From Paragorgia papillata (lineage: Eukaryota; Cnidaria; Anthozoa; Scleralcyonacea; Coralliidae): a DNA stretch of 64,000 nucleotides. The stretch covers positions 681,501 to 745,500 of the forward strand of contig JAWNZC010000178.1 in the NCBI GenBank assembly GCA_035771165.1. Reading direction: 5' to 3'. Of this stretch, positions 19,720 through 31,016 are shown in pieces (position 1 is the first letter of the stretch; each line of letters starts with the position of its first letter). The translations under genes were made by a program, and so were the position numbers. The notes beneath the pieces are model-generated. The model saw only the letters and a list, made by a program, of their open reading frames with translations, was not told the origin of the DNA and did no database searches.

Positions 19720-21189
19720 ATGAGTCTAACGACGGCAAACCTTGCTGGGGTCATCCACACACGTGAGCAGCATTCTTCGACTGATCGATTGTTGTGTCAG
19801 TCGACATTCCAAAGCAACGCGGTCGTTACTTTGTTTGAGAGTGCAATGATACCACCTAGAACCGAAATGATTTTAGAAGGGAAATTGGCCAAAAGTGCCA
19901 ACGGCAAAATAGGCATGATAGAGCCACGTTCGGGTATCAATAATGATGCCCGGCAGAGGTTTAGTTTAGCACGGGTTGTGGTCAAACCCGACCAACATAG
20001 GATTGTGCCTTTACGAGTTATTAACATGTCTCAGAGTCCCATTGAATTGACCGCAGGTGAAAATATTGCGGAATTTTGTCCCTTGGTTGAGTCATGCTCC
20101 AAAGTTTTAAACACCAAACCGGATGTCTGCGGAGCGGTAAAAAGCGAGTTGAAAAATTTTACTGATAAGCTTGACTCTGTAATTGATAGCTCTCTTGCCC
20201 GCGGTGACAAAGAGCGTGTACAGCGTCTCTTGTGCAAGTTTTCGGATGTTTTTCACGAGAGTTTAGGCCATACAACACTACTGACGCACAAGATTGATAC
20301 CGGCAATAACCCACCCATTAAACAGCAACCGCGCCGTTTACCCTATGTACACCGGGACGAGTCTAATCGACAAATTGAGGAAATGTTAGAGCAAAGTGTC
20401 ATACGTCATAGCACAAGCGCTTGGTCTAGCCCAATTATTTTAGTCAAGAAAAAGAATGGCGAGCTTCGATTCTGCGTCGATTACCGCAAGCTAAATTTAG
20501 TCACTGTTGGCCACGCACACTCTTTGCCTCGCATCGACGATATTCTCGATTCCTTGGGCAATTCACAATTTTTTACAACCCTCGATCTTCGAAGTGGCTA
20601 TTGGCAAATATCCGTTGACGAGAAAGATCGTCACAAAACAGCCTTCGTCACGCAAAGCGGATTATATGAATTTAATCGCATGCCCTTTGGCCTTTCAACG
20701 GCGCCAGCTACATTTCAACGCACTATGGACATCGTGTTGTCCGGATTGACCTATGCTATTTGTTTGTGTTACCTTGATGATGTCATTGTTTTCGGTCGCG
20801 ACATCAATGAGCATTGTGAACGATTAGAAACTGTTTTACTTAGACTAAGACAGCACAACCTCCGCGTCAAATTATCGAAGTGTAAGATCGCAGCTCAGCA
20901 AGTTGCATTTTTAGGACACGTTATTTCGAAGTCCGGAATTCAGCCTGACCCCACTAAAATAGCAGCGGTAAGCGACATCCCTCGACCAAATTCATTGAAA
21001 GAAATTCGAAGTTTTTTAGGTCTCGCTGGCTATTACAGAAAATTTATCCCAGGATTTGCGACGGTCGCTGCGCCACTTGTTCGTCTCACTGAAAAAACAA
21101 CGACGTTTTCCTGGACAGAAGGAATGCGACACCTCTTTCTCTCAGCTAAAATCTTTGCTTTGTTCTGCGCCAATCTTATGTTATCCTAA
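19720..21189 (+). pseudogene. Gypsy reverse transcriptase, unit A
   Basis: The 489-codon frame includes WSSPIILVKKKNGELRFCVD, YRKLN, FFTTLDLRSGYWQI, MPFGLSTAPATFQ and CYLDDVIVFG (YLDD at 20770-20781), the standard RT motifs in order. It keeps Met in the MPFGL motif, where units B and C have Lys. The frame is lost near 21125 by one inserted base. Confidence 0.92.
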
Positions 21190-21560
21190 GTTCGACCGCG
21201 AATTTATACTCCAGACCGACGCTTCTAATTTCGGAGTAGGCGCGATCTTATCACAGATCGACGATAACGGGCTCGAAAAAGTGGTTGCATATGCGTCAAA
21301 GGCCCTTTCTGCACGTCAGAAAAAGTTTTCTACAACTGAAAAAGAGGCTTACGCTATCGTTTTCGGTACTCAGCAGTTTCGCGTTTACTAGCTTGGGCGT
21401 CATTTTCGAATTGTTACGGACCATAGCGCGTTACGGTGGCTTCATAGCATGGAACCTAAAGGCCGCTTAGCCCGATGGATAATGGACCTACAGGAATTCG
21501 ACTTTTCCGTTGCACATAGGGTGGGTCGCCTGCATAACAACGCTGACGCATTGTCTCGGC
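21190..21560 (+). pseudogene. Gypsy RNase H region, unit A
   Basis: Another frame reads LQTDASNFGVGAILSQ, the RNase H active-site strand, then STTEKEAYAIVFGTQQFRVY and an in-frame stop (21389-21391) where units B and C read on. Beyond the stop come the TDHSAL-type motif and the NNADALSRL motif that closes gypsy RNase H. Confidence 0.85.
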
Positions 21561-22853
21561 TAGTTCAGTCGCACTCCGATACTCTGGGCCAATGTAGCGC
21601 GACCGAAATGAAACATTGTGAAGCCTCTCCGAACATTCCAACTCGCGATCCCGCGAACGTAGTAAGGACTAAAATACGCGTTAAACTTTCAACTGGTCGA
21701 ACTGTCATAATAACCCTAGAAGGTACCAAACCACTCAAAACTGACTCAACTGGAGCTCTAGTTACAACACCCGTCATCAATGATTCGGATTCAAGTCGTG
21801 ACGAGAACGCAAATGTGCCAACAGCAGAATCCTGTGCCGTAACGGTCAACCCCTCGGTTAATCTTATAGAAGCACAGCAAAATGACCCACAACTTTCGAA
21901 AATTATTGAAATGAAAAACCGCGGGCTCCCAAAACCAGAGATATCAAGCACAGACGACCACAATCTTAAAACCTGGTATCGACATTATGATCGTCTCTTC
22001 GTGCGAGACGGATTGTTCGTGAGGTCCATTGGTAATCGACAACCTTACCCTAATTCCGTAATGATCGTACCAACTGCTCTTCGAGAAACAATTTTAAATG
22101 CTGTTCACGACAATCCTTTTGCCGGTCACTTATAGGAATTACTCTCACCGAGGAAAGGGTGAGAAAGCGCTTTTATTGGCCTAGTATTCGTAACGATGTT
22201 GATATGTATGTAAAGAAATGTCCAGTGTGTACGCGTAACAACTCGCCAGTTAACAACAATCGAGCGCCAATGGGCACTATTTCGGTAGGTGAGCCGTTTA
22301 CATTCTGGGCCATGGATTACATGGGTCCACTATCAGAAACCAGTAGAGGCAATAAGCACATCCTTGTAGTTGTCGATCATTTTACAAAGTGGTGCGAGGC
22401 ATTTGCAACTCCTGACCAAAAAGCTAGCACGGTAGCGCCAATTTTGATAAGCAGAATATTTTCTCGATTTGGACCACCTGCTGTACTACACTCAGATCAA
22501 GGGCGCAACTTTGAGAGTGTTTTAATGCATGAAATTTGCAACGCAATGGGCATCACTAAAACAAGAACAACTGCATACCATCCGCAATGCGACGGTCAAA
22601 CCGAGCGGCAGAATAGAACCCTCCAACTCCAAGGCATGCTTTCCTCTTTTGTTTCTAGCAGAAGGGATGATTGGGATTTGTGGCTGGACAGCATTACATT
22701 TGCTTACAGCACAAGCAGGCATGATTCGTTAGGAATAGCCCCTTACGAAGTTGTTTTTGGTCGTGCTCCTCGGCTTCCATTAGAGTTGGAACTAGGAATG
22801 CCCCTATCAAATCCTTCTACACGCAGCGATTACTTGCGCTCCGTTAAGGCTGG
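21561..22853 (+). pseudogene. Gypsy integrase region, unit A
   Basis: A spacer is followed by HDNPFAGHL, then a two-base insertion (near 22133) that breaks the HHCC zinc module, then RKRFYWPSIRNDVDMYVKKC and CPVC. The catalytic core follows with FWAMDYMGP, VLHSDQGRNF and YHPQCDGQTERQNRTL (D, D, E). The two-base lesion is in all three copies. Confidence 0.9.
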
Positions 22854-22989
22854 TTTCCAGTCAGTGGAATTTTGCGAGCGGGCGGAATTTTTCTTTGTCT
22901 TTCGTGCTCTGAATTAGATTAGTTTCCGCTCGAGAGCTCACAAGACAAAGAAAAATTCCGCCCGCTCGCAAAATTCCACTGACTGGAAA
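22854..22989. mobile_element. Small foldback inserted in gypsy integrase
   Basis: TTTCCAGTCAGTGGAATTTT and its complement bound arms of about 48 bp around a 40-bp loop. It splits the integrase reading frame: the RSVKA segment stands before it and AFRSVFRDVRRIAKEHLSKA after it. It occurs at the same place in units B and C. Confidence 0.85.
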
Positions 22990-23114
22990 TCAGCCTTTAG
23001 ATCGGTCTTTCGCGACGTTCGACGAATCGCAAAGGAACACCTTTCCAAAGCATCCGAGAAACGGGCCGGGCGCAACCACGGGGCAAACACTTGGCGGTGT
23101 TTCTAAATCATTTA
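22990..23114 (+). pseudogene. Gypsy integrase C-terminal remnant and unit junction
   Basis: The frame RDVRRIAKEHLSKASEKRAG is like the helical region after the integrase core. It ends near 23105 and is joined at GCAAG to the EXD3 tail. Confidence 0.75.
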
Positions 23115-23228
23115 GCAAGATTTTCTGGGAAGGCGGACACTTTTCACGCATTTGTGCGCAATTTTCGGACGTCTTAAACGATACCGGGTCTGTCTATGAG
23201 GAAAACAGGGTAAATGTTGTTTCGTGAA
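23115..23228 (+). pseudogene. Duplicated EXD3 tail, unit B
   Basis: It repeats the genuine exon from within the zinc ribbon (KIFWEGGHFSR...) to the stop and remains open. It lacks everything upstream, so it is a 3' fragment. The first CxxC and most of the second are not included. Confidence 0.9.
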
Positions 23229-23250
23229 GAGCTCCGCGGTCACTATCCTC

Positions 23251-23490
23251 CATTGAACTAAAAATAACTGGAACGCTACGTTCAACCGGAAGTTTGAAGC
23301 CAAATTATGCAAGTCGTACCCAGCCTTTCCACGAAAAAAACAAACACGGCCAAAACAAAAAAAGTAGAAACACGCGTGGAAGTGCGTGTCTGGGAGTCAA
23401 AACTGGCTTCATATGGGAGTCAAATTTTCGCTTCAAGATTTGTATGCGCAGTTTACTGAACGTAGCGTTCCAGTTATTTTTAGTTCAATG
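23251..23490. mobile_element. hAT-like MITE in EXD3 tail, unit B
   Basis: CATTGAACTAAAAATAACTG and its complement bound a 240-bp element with inverted ends of about 34 bp. It is flanked by the 8-bp duplication CTATCCTC, present once in the intact EXD3 gene (about 5775). An 8-bp target duplication is the hAT signature. Confidence 0.85.
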
Positions 23491-23821
23491 CTATCCTCAC
23501 GGGGTGTGGAAATCGCTGCTTCGAATCGCAAAGCAACTTGAAGTCTTGACCAACTGAAAGTGACTATTGGGTTTGAATGGTGGACATTAGCATATTGTCC
23601 TGTATGTGTTTTTAACGAAGAGTCGAACCATTACGACAAACCTTCGTTCTACGTAGATGGCACTCTTTTATTAATGTAATAAACGTGGTTTTACACTTCA
23701 CAACTTTTGGTCAAACTTGTCCGACAACGGCTATATCTGTTGCATTGCAGTAGCACGATTAGGGATGTTACACTATGCAAAATTACTTGCAATTTGTTTT
23801 GCAAAACCGAAGTGGACTGGA

Positions 23822-24308
23822 ACGACGTCATGATTATCGCCGTGCATGACATCATGAGCATCATCGTGACGTCATCGCTGACGTAGACAGAAGTGGACTG
23901 GAACGGTTTACGAGGCCTACTTTTATTGGCTGATCATCATGACGTCATGATTATCACTATGCATGACACGAGCATCATCGTTACGTCATCACTATCACAC
24001 GACGTCATGATCATTGTTATGACGTCATGATTATTTTCAGTGATGTCACAGTCGTCGTGATCATCATCACGACGGCATGATTATTATGACGTCATGATCA
24101 TTATGACGTCATGATCATTATGACGTCATGATCATCTTCCGTGTTACCACAATCGTCATAATCATCATCATCATTATGACGTCACGATTATCATAGTGAC
24201 GTCATCATCACGACGTCATGATTATCATCAGTATGACGTCGTGATTATCTTCAGTGACGTCACAATCGTCATGATTATTGTCATCTTGACGTCATGATTA
24301 TCATCACA
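23822..24308. repeat. TGACGTCA-rich array, unit B
   Basis: Same array as at 6100 with one extra TGACGTCATGATCAT module, shared with units C and D. Confidence 0.8.
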
Positions 24309-24854
24309 GTGAGAAAACCAAGTCGTGGTAACCTTAGAAACGCGGGTTTCACATTTCATTTACCCGAGAAAACATCGACAAAGAAACGTAAACAAGCTCT
24401 GTAAATGCGCGGTAGCGACTGTGATTCATCTACGACTAAATACAAATCTTAAACTACATAAAAACTATTCATGAATTCGTCCGTCACAAAGTTCAAGTTG
24501 TTTCGCAAATTTTCTAAACTATTATTATCCGTATATGTCGGTGAGATATTTGTGCTTATACAACACGAGAAGAATTTTCCATTTCTAGGACTTGGGCTGT
24601 TAAACACTGGTCCTCCTGTTAATATTTAGTGGTTGATCCTGATGAATTAAGTGAAAAACAAATATAATTTTATAAGTAATTTTCTAATTGTTCTAATTAT
24701 CGTAAGTTCAACCAGGAAAATGAAGATAAAAAACTAAAAAATAACTGAGCTTTTAGCCGCAATGAATGAATGAATGAATGAATGAATGAGGGAAGGAAGG
24801 AAGGAGGGAGGGGAGGAAGGAAGGAAGGGAGGAAAGAAGGAAGGGAGGAAGGAA

Positions 24855-25165
24855 GATTTAGATTTAATAACTTTATTGCCTATAGCAACTGGTGGTCAAA
24901 CGGAGCGAAATGCCCCAATTGAACATGACTACCATGATGTAAGTGTTGGTTTTGCGGAGGGAGGAAAACCCTCGAACCCGGCGAAAAACCCTCGAAGCAC
25001 AGGAGATTGAGGAGAGATCAACTACAACTCTACTCATATTAGTTTCCAGCTCGACAACGGGGTGATTCCCAAGCGGTCACCCATCCAAGTACTAACCCCG
25101 TCTAACCGGGCCTAACTTTTGGTGAGAGGCAGCGCGCTAACAGCACACGCCACCCGTGCTCCCCG
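24855..25165 (-). mobile_element. 5S-rRNA-derived SINE, unit B
   Basis: Read on the minus strand, GTTAGTACTTGGATGGGTGA and the following CCGCTTGGGAATCACC (25058-25098) match the conserved 3' half of 5S rRNA, followed by a unique body. The 3' end AATAAAGTTATTAAATCTAAATC passes into the microsatellite. The element is 311 bp. The 5' half of 5S rRNA is poorly recognisable, so it is not an intact 5S gene. Confidence 0.8.
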
Positions 25166-25460
25166 AAGGAAGGAAGGAAGGAAGGAAGGAAGGAAGAAAG
25201 GAAGGAAGGAAGGAAGGAAGGAAGGAAGGAAGGAAGGAAGGAAGGAAGGAAGGAAGGAAGGAAGGAAGGAAGGAAGGAAGGAAGGGAGGGAGGGAGGGAG
25301 GGAGGGAGGGAGGGAGGGAGGGAGGGAGGGAGGGAGGGAGGGAGGGAGGGAGGGAGGGAGGGAGGGAGGGAGGGAGGGAGGGAGGGAGGGAGGGAGGGAG
25401 GGAGGAAGAAAGGAAGGAAGGAATGAATGAATGAATGAATGAATGAATGAATAAATAAAT
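25166..25460. repeat. (GGAA)n, (GGGA)n, (GAAT)n microsatellite, unit B
   Basis: Long pure runs of GGAA then GGGA then GAAT. The open frames across them are not genes. Confidence 0.97.
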
Positions 25461-25526
25461 AAAGGAACGAACGAGCAATCTTAACCTTAATTCAAGCTCG
25501 CTCTGCGTAGAGTATGGACCAATTAC

Positions 25527-25670
25527 CTTTCGTTCAAAACATTCTTTAATAGCCTTGAGAAGTTCTGCTTTGCAATTTTCCATGTCATGCATTGTGCAAT
25601 ATCGTTGCTCCTCTTGTGCATCGAGTCGTTCTAAATACCGATCAGTGAGCACTTTCAAATGTTCTTGTCT
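25527..25670 (-). CDS. TRPC-like channel B, C-terminal exon 6
   Basis: Same acceptor, 48 codons and donor as in unit A, and the translation (RQEHLKVLTDRYLERL...) is identical. If spliced onward, the next in-phase exon on this strand is the stop-bearing exon at 17998-18141, about 7.4 kb away across the gypsy element. Confidence 0.65.
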
Positions 25671-25778
25671 CTAAAATTAAAGAATTAGTGTTAAGAGCGG
25701 ACAAAACATACATAAGAAATTGTATTAGTGTTAAGAGCAGACAAAACATACATAAGAAATTGTATCCTTGTAAATTAC

Positions 25779-25841
25779 CTCATTCTCAGTATTTTCGTTC
25801 TGTCGTTGCGGAGAAAATGTTTGCTTATTATTATAAAGTTG
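25779..25841 (-). CDS. TRPC-like channel B, exon 5 (shorter form)
   Basis: It reads QLYNNKQTFSPQRQ then NENTENE, 21 codons where units A and C have 26. The 15-bp deletion keeps phase. Acceptor and donor are the same. Confidence 0.6.
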
Positions 25842-26053
25842 CTGCAAAAGAAAATGGATGGAATAATTATGCATGAAGAATGAATTATTGCAATAGTTTT
25901 GCAGCCAAGCGGGCAGAACAAGAAAGAACAAGAAAATTGCTTTGTTTTGTGAGTTCTCTTTTAACCCTTGTTTCTGCAAGAGGCACCCAGCTGACAAGTA
26001 AAATCGTTTGGCGTTACCCAGAGTAAAATATATAAGTATGGACAAAATTGTCT

Positions 26054-27013
26054 GTTAAAGGGTATTGGCAATGCAAATTAAGTTTGTCTAATTTGAAAGA
26101 ACTCGTCAAATGGTATAAGAAGACCTTTTACAATTTTTCCGTATCTGTTTTGGTTTTGGAAATATTTCGACCAAAGACAGCGTGCTGTCCGCCATCTTGT
26201 CACAGTCTGATCAGCTCTGATATCAGATCTGTTCAGAGAAATGTAGCGACCCTTGATACAGCCTGACAGCTACAGAATGTACCAGTGCTGATGTATAAAC
26301 ATTTCAAGTTAGAATTTCTAACAGACTGCGACAACTCCGTACTGAGACAACATACCTGTTCAGTCTGTTATATCAAACTGATACAGCACTGACCGTGTCA
26401 GGCTGATACAGTTTGACAGAATCTGTTCTGAACAGTCTGTTGTAGCTGCAGGTATGATACAGAATATGATATCCTTTCCCTTCCCTTCCCTTCCCTTCCC
26501 TTCATTCCCTTCCCTTCCCTTCCCTTCCCTTCCCTTCCCTTTCCCTTCCCTTCCCTTCCCTTCCCTTCCCTTCCCTTCCCTTCCCTTCCCTTCCCTTCCC
26601 TTCCCTACCCTTCCCTTCCCTTCCTATATCATAGGTGTATCGTAGCTGATACTCTGCCTCGTACTCTAACCTCTGGCGCGATTAAAAACCGGAGCGCGCA
26701 AGGAGCGATGGGACCTTCGCGCGACACTCCTCTCCCAAAAAGATGCCTGGGTACGAGGCAGGCTGATACTGCAACAGGCTGTATCAGGGATCGCTACATT
26801 TTTCTGAACAGATCTGACATCATTCTGCATCAGGTCTGACACAGACTTGCGTGTGTACACATGTATAAATAAAATGTTTGATTGCACTCGTTAACTCTCA
26901 GTCACACTGCGTAGGCATGCAGTGTAGAAACAACAATCGAAATATAGTAAGGTTAGATATACTGCCGAAACAGAGAACGTAGGAATCTAACGTTTCGAGC
27001 GAAGGCCCTTCGT
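26054..27013. mobile_element. MITE end, (CCCTT)n foldback and half hairpin, unit B
   Basis: 26054-26195 is the TTAAAGG-family fragment. 26195-26842 is the foldback with a shorter (CCCTT)n core (26472-26624). About 26919-27013 is the left arm of the GCAGTGTAGAAACAAC hairpin, whose right arm is largely deleted here, unlike in A and C. Confidence 0.75.
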
Positions 27014-27094
27014 CAGAGAGAAACGCGTTTCTCTCTATATTTCGATTGTTGTTTCTACACTGCCTACGCAGCACGCTACTTTTATTTCAAGGGC

Positions 27095-27573
27095 ATATGA
27101 CTCGAAAATTAAGTTTGTCTTATTGAAAAGAACATTTAAAATGATAAAATAACATCTTTTGCAGTTTTTGGTTTCCTTGCTTCGTTTTTGAGATATTCCA
27201 GTTTGTTTGATATGCAAATGATACAACTTTTTACGTCACACGTGCATAATGAGTATGATGAGTTACCGAGAGAAGGTTACATATCTTTGCTATTGTGAAA
27301 CGAAATCACTTGGAATTCTACATGTTTGGTGTTGTAGGTAGAAACACGCACATGCTTCCTTTGACTTAAGCCCATGTTTTCATAATAGCAGAGATATGTA
27401 ACCTTTTCTGATAACTCATTATGCACATGTGACTTAAAAAGTTGTGTCATTTGCATATCAAACAAACTGGAATATCTCAAAAACGAAGCAAGGAAACGAA
27501 AAACTGCAAAAGGTGTTATTTTATCATTTTAAATGGTTTTTTCAATAAGACAAACTTAATTTTCGAGTCATAT
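27095..27573. mobile_element. Foldback MITE, unit B
   Basis: It corresponds to 9085-9562, with the same ends and its inner loop partly inverted relative to unit A. Confidence 0.75.
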
Positions 27574-27775
27574 TAAATAGAAGTTCTGGCATGCTGAAAG
27601 TAATATATTATAAACGAATAAAAACGTACTCGCTTAATCCACCGGGGATTGGGGATTATAATGTTATATGGAGGCGGCAGACAATTCCCTTGCTCAATGA
27701 ATTCCAACCACATTCGAGTTCTACTGAACTTCCAACTGCTGTCTTCGTTTTGCTAAATAATAAAGAAATATAACT

Positions 27776-28708
27776 AACTACTTAATAACCGAGAGTGAGG
27801 TCTTTACGGTAAAATATTAAACCGAGGTCTTGCTGTACTGACCGAGCGATAGCGAGGTTAATACGCTCAAGACCGAGGTTTAATATTTTACCGTAAAGAT
27901 CGAACGGTCGAGGTTATTAAGTAGTTTATTATATGGCAGTTTTTATTTCAAAATCAATCTTGTATTTCTTGGTCTTCGCTTCCTTTAACTTCGTCAAAAC
28001 ACCGAACTAGCGTTATTTTCTTCTGTTTCTTTCTCGTCTGGATAATAGAATTTACTTTTATAATGTTCATCGTCGTCTATTTCATCTATTTTCGCTGTTT
28101 TTTCGGCAATAAAAGTTTCTTATTAGGATTTTTTGTTTGTTTCCAATCGTAGGGCATTAACAATTTTAATAATAAATGCTAATAATTATTAGCTACTTGA
28201 TTTTTTTATATGTGTACTTGATTTTATTATATGGCACGGATTACTTCCGGTAAAATCACGCGCTGTGATTGGTTGCTGACGGGGCGAGATTTCTCCGTAA
28301 TGCCCGCGGGCATTATAAAAATTGTTAATGCCCTACGATTGGAAACAAACAAAAAATCCTAATAAGAAACTTTTATTGCCGAAAAACAGCGAAAGTAGAT
28401 GAAATAGACGACGATGAACATTATAAAAGTAAATTCTATTATCCAGACGAGAAAGAAACAGAAAAAAATAACGCTAGTTCGGTGTTTTGACGAAGTTAAA
28501 GGAAGCAAAGACCAAGAGATACAAGATTGATTTTGAAATAAAAAGTGCCATATAATAAACTACTTAATAACGTCGACCGTTCGGTCTTTACGGTAAAATA
28601 TTAAACCTCGGTCTTGAACGTATTAACCTCGCTATCGCTCGGTCAGTACAGCAAGACCTCGGTTTAATATTTTACCGTAAAGACCTCACTCTCGGTTATT
28701 AAGTAGTT
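27776..28708. mobile_element. Foldback palindrome (0.93 kb), unit B
   Basis: Copy of the element at 9766. The inner end of the left arm is shortened (about 28170), so the two arms are no longer equal. Confidence 0.88.
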
Positions 28709-28890
28709 ATTAACGAATACGTATATACACAATTGAAAACGCAGTCATAAAAACCTTTTCGTGTAATGACGTCGTTTTCATTCGTTTTCGTGTGAACGCG
28801 CCAGCGTAAAAACGATGCTTTTTGAAACGCTTTCCAAATAAAAACGCTCGGAAACGACATCGTGCGCACATAGTCTACCTAGTCACTTAC

Positions 28891-29089
28891 CGCAACATAT
28901 TCGTAGGAATTGTTCATCATAGCTATGAGTGTATTTATTCCTACAAGGACAGCGCAGATAGAAAACAAGGCAAACATCAATTTTCCTGTGCTTTGGGTGA
29001 TCGTTAAACTGTCGTCATTAGTATTGAACACTTCCAGATCTATCTTATCGAATAATGCCCAGAACATAGTCGCCATTGTATTCCAAAAA
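28891..29089 (-). CDS. TRPC-like channel B, pore/S6 exon
   Basis: 199 bp, open throughout: FWNTMATMFWALFDKIDLEV, then STGKLMFALFSICAVLVGIN and TLIAMMNNSYEYVA to the GTAAGT donor. The TRPC M/L-F-W pore motif and the N-x-L-I-A-M-[IM]-N-x-S-[FY] end of S6 are present. Confidence 0.88.
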
Positions 29090-29139
29090 CTGAAAAACAA
29101 TATTGATAGTGAAAATACGAGAGGTGTAATTTTCGAGAG

Positions 29140-30010
29140 GGGCGTTATTAGAGAAGTGCTTATTAGAGAGGTGGATTGTTAGAAAAGTGGCTTATTAGTA
29201 CTTATTAGAAGGGGGACTTATTAGAGAGAGGTGTCTTTATAGAAAGGTGGCTTATTAGAGGTGCTTATTAGAGAGGGGGCTTATTAGAGAAGGGGTTATT
29301 AGAGAGGGGCTTATTAGGGGGCTTACTAGAGAGGGGGCTTATTAGAAAGGTGTTTATTAGAGAGAGGGCTTATTAGAGAGCGGGCTTATTAGAGAGGGTG
29401 CTTATTAGAGATGTGGCTTATTAGAGAAGGGGTTATTAGAGAGGGGTTTATTAGAGAGGGGGCTTACTAGAGAGGGGGCTTATTAGAGAGGGTGCTTATT
29501 AGAGAGGGTGCTTATTAGAGAGGGGGTTATTAGAGAGGTGCTTATTAGAGAGGGGGTTATTAGAGAGGGGGCTTATTAGAGAGGGGCTTACTAGAGAGGG
29601 GGCTTACTAGAGAGGGGGCTTATTAGAGGGGGGGCTTATTGGAAAGGTGTTTATTAGAGAGGGGGCTTATTAGAGATGGGGTTTTTAGAGAGGTTCTTAT
29701 TAGAGAGAGGGCTTATTAGAGAGTGGGCTTATTAGAGAGGGTGTTTATTAGAGAGGGTGCTTATTAGAGAGGGGGCTTGCTAGAGAGGAGGCTTATTAGA
29801 GAGGGGGGTTATTAGAGAGGTGCTTATTAGAGAGGTGGCTTTTTAGAGTGCGGGCTTATTAGAGAGGGGGCTTATTAGAGAAGGGGTTATTAGAGAGGGG
29901 GCTTATTACAGAGGGGGCTTATTAGAGAGAGGGCTTATTAGAGGGGTGCTTATTAGAGAGGGTGCTTATTAGAGAGGGTATTAGAGAGGTGGGTTTATTG
30001 GAAAGGAGTT
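29140..30010. repeat. TTATTAGAGAGGGGGC minisatellite, unit B
   Basis: Same module family as 11195-12132 with a different order and number of modules. Confidence 0.95.
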
Positions 30011-30109
30011 AAAGAGGAAATGATTTACTGGAGACGGTTTAAAAATACAAATGCCTAGTGTATATATACGCTATTGAGGTTTATTCTCTATGTCTATGAA
30101 TTAACTTAC

Positions 30110-30615
30110 GTCGTCAGTTGTCTGTTGGCTTCAGTGTCCTCAGTGGTCTCGTTTTGGAGATTCATCCGCTGTATGCTTTGGTAGTACGAGTAAAGATTTC
30201 TTATTCCCAGAGTAAATGCCAGAAAAACACCCAGAAATATCGTCAGAAATTTCATGATATCTCTCATCATATAATACATGGAATTCTGTAAGGGACCCAT
30301 TGTCTTGTTCACATTGCCAAGCATCGCCCAAATGAAAAATGCTTAGAACCGAAGCAAGCGAGAAGCAACTGTTTCCCAAGAGAAGTAATCGGTGACCGGT
30401 TTTCTCTTTCCAGCTCGTAAAATTTGCAGCCGACCATCCACCGGTAATAGCGAATCCCAAGAGCCAAAATACGGCAGAGAAAATAAACAGTACAAGCATG
30501 AGAAAGGTGACACAGTTCCACCATTTGAAGAAGTAAGCCTTTCGAGGTCGGTGTCTCAACATCTCGCGAGTTTCTTGAACTGTCATTCCAACGATGTAGG
30601 CGAAAATCAAGTACT
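30110..30615 (-). pseudogene. TRPC-like channel B, exon 3 with frameshift
   Basis: It encodes the same S3-S5 region as in A and C up to FHLGDAW. One extra base near 30313 then shifts the frame, so the LGPLQ-type linker and S5 lie in another frame. The exon is 506 bp against 502 (one extra base plus one extra codon near the 3' end). Direct translation would give a truncated channel. Confidence 0.85.
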
Positions 30616-30728
30616 CTTAAGAAAAGAGCGTAAGTTTGAGAATTTGTAGTGATTTGTAACTTGCAAGGCAATGAAAGAGTATATCAAGTCATCAAGTCAT
30701 CCGTTGAACCTACACCAAGAAGGTGGTT

Positions 30729-30924
30729 TAAAGCCAGACTATTTTACTCTGTCTAACGCCAGACTATTTTACTCTGTCTAATGCCAGACTATTTTACTCT
30801 GTCTAACACCAGACTATTTTACTCTGGCTAACACCAGACTATTTTGCTCTGGCTAACACCAGACTGTTTTACTCTGTCTAACGCCAAACTATTTTACTCT
30901 GTCTAACACTAGACTATTTCACTC
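30729..30924. repeat. 25-bp minisatellite, unit B
   Basis: About eight copies of the TCTAACACCAGACTATTTTAC module, more diverged (GCC, GGC variants) than the 35 copies in A and C. Confidence 0.95.
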
Positions 30925-31016
30925 GTCAAGTGAAGTTTTGGTTTATTGGTGATTGAGGCATTCGGTGGACGGTGTAGAGACGACTACGATTTCGTCGCAC
31001 CCCAACTTCAACTCAC

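Larger units (their letters stand above)
18517..23114 (+). mobile_element. Truncated, degraded Ty3/gypsy-type element, unit A
   Basis: Order: LTR, primer-binding site, gag fragment, protease (LVDTGS), reverse transcriptase (YLDD), RNase H, integrase. The 3' end of the integrase region, any downstream domains and the 3' LTR are missing because the element is fused to the EXD3 tail at 23115. Damage in this copy: a gag frameshift, a one-base insertion after the RT thumb/connection near 21125, a stop in RNase H near 21391, and the integrase frameshift near 22134 that all copies share. It cannot encode a working polyprotein. Confidence 0.92.

Noticed and set aside
21565..21963. 132-codon minus-strand frame over the gypsy spacer (also at 41410 and 59281)
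   Set aside because: It is antisense to the retroelement and has no motif.
23115..23228. Functional second EXD3 gene
   Set aside because: Only the last 37 codons are present; all upstream exons are missing.
25058..25128. Functional 5S rRNA gene
   Set aside because: Only the 3' half resembles 5S rRNA, and a unique tail follows; a SINE fits better.
25119..25658. Lys/Glu/Gly/Arg and Leu/Pro/Ser repeat frames at 25119-25658 and 62845-63417
   Set aside because: They come from GGAA/GGGA microsatellite; only the exon-6 part is real.
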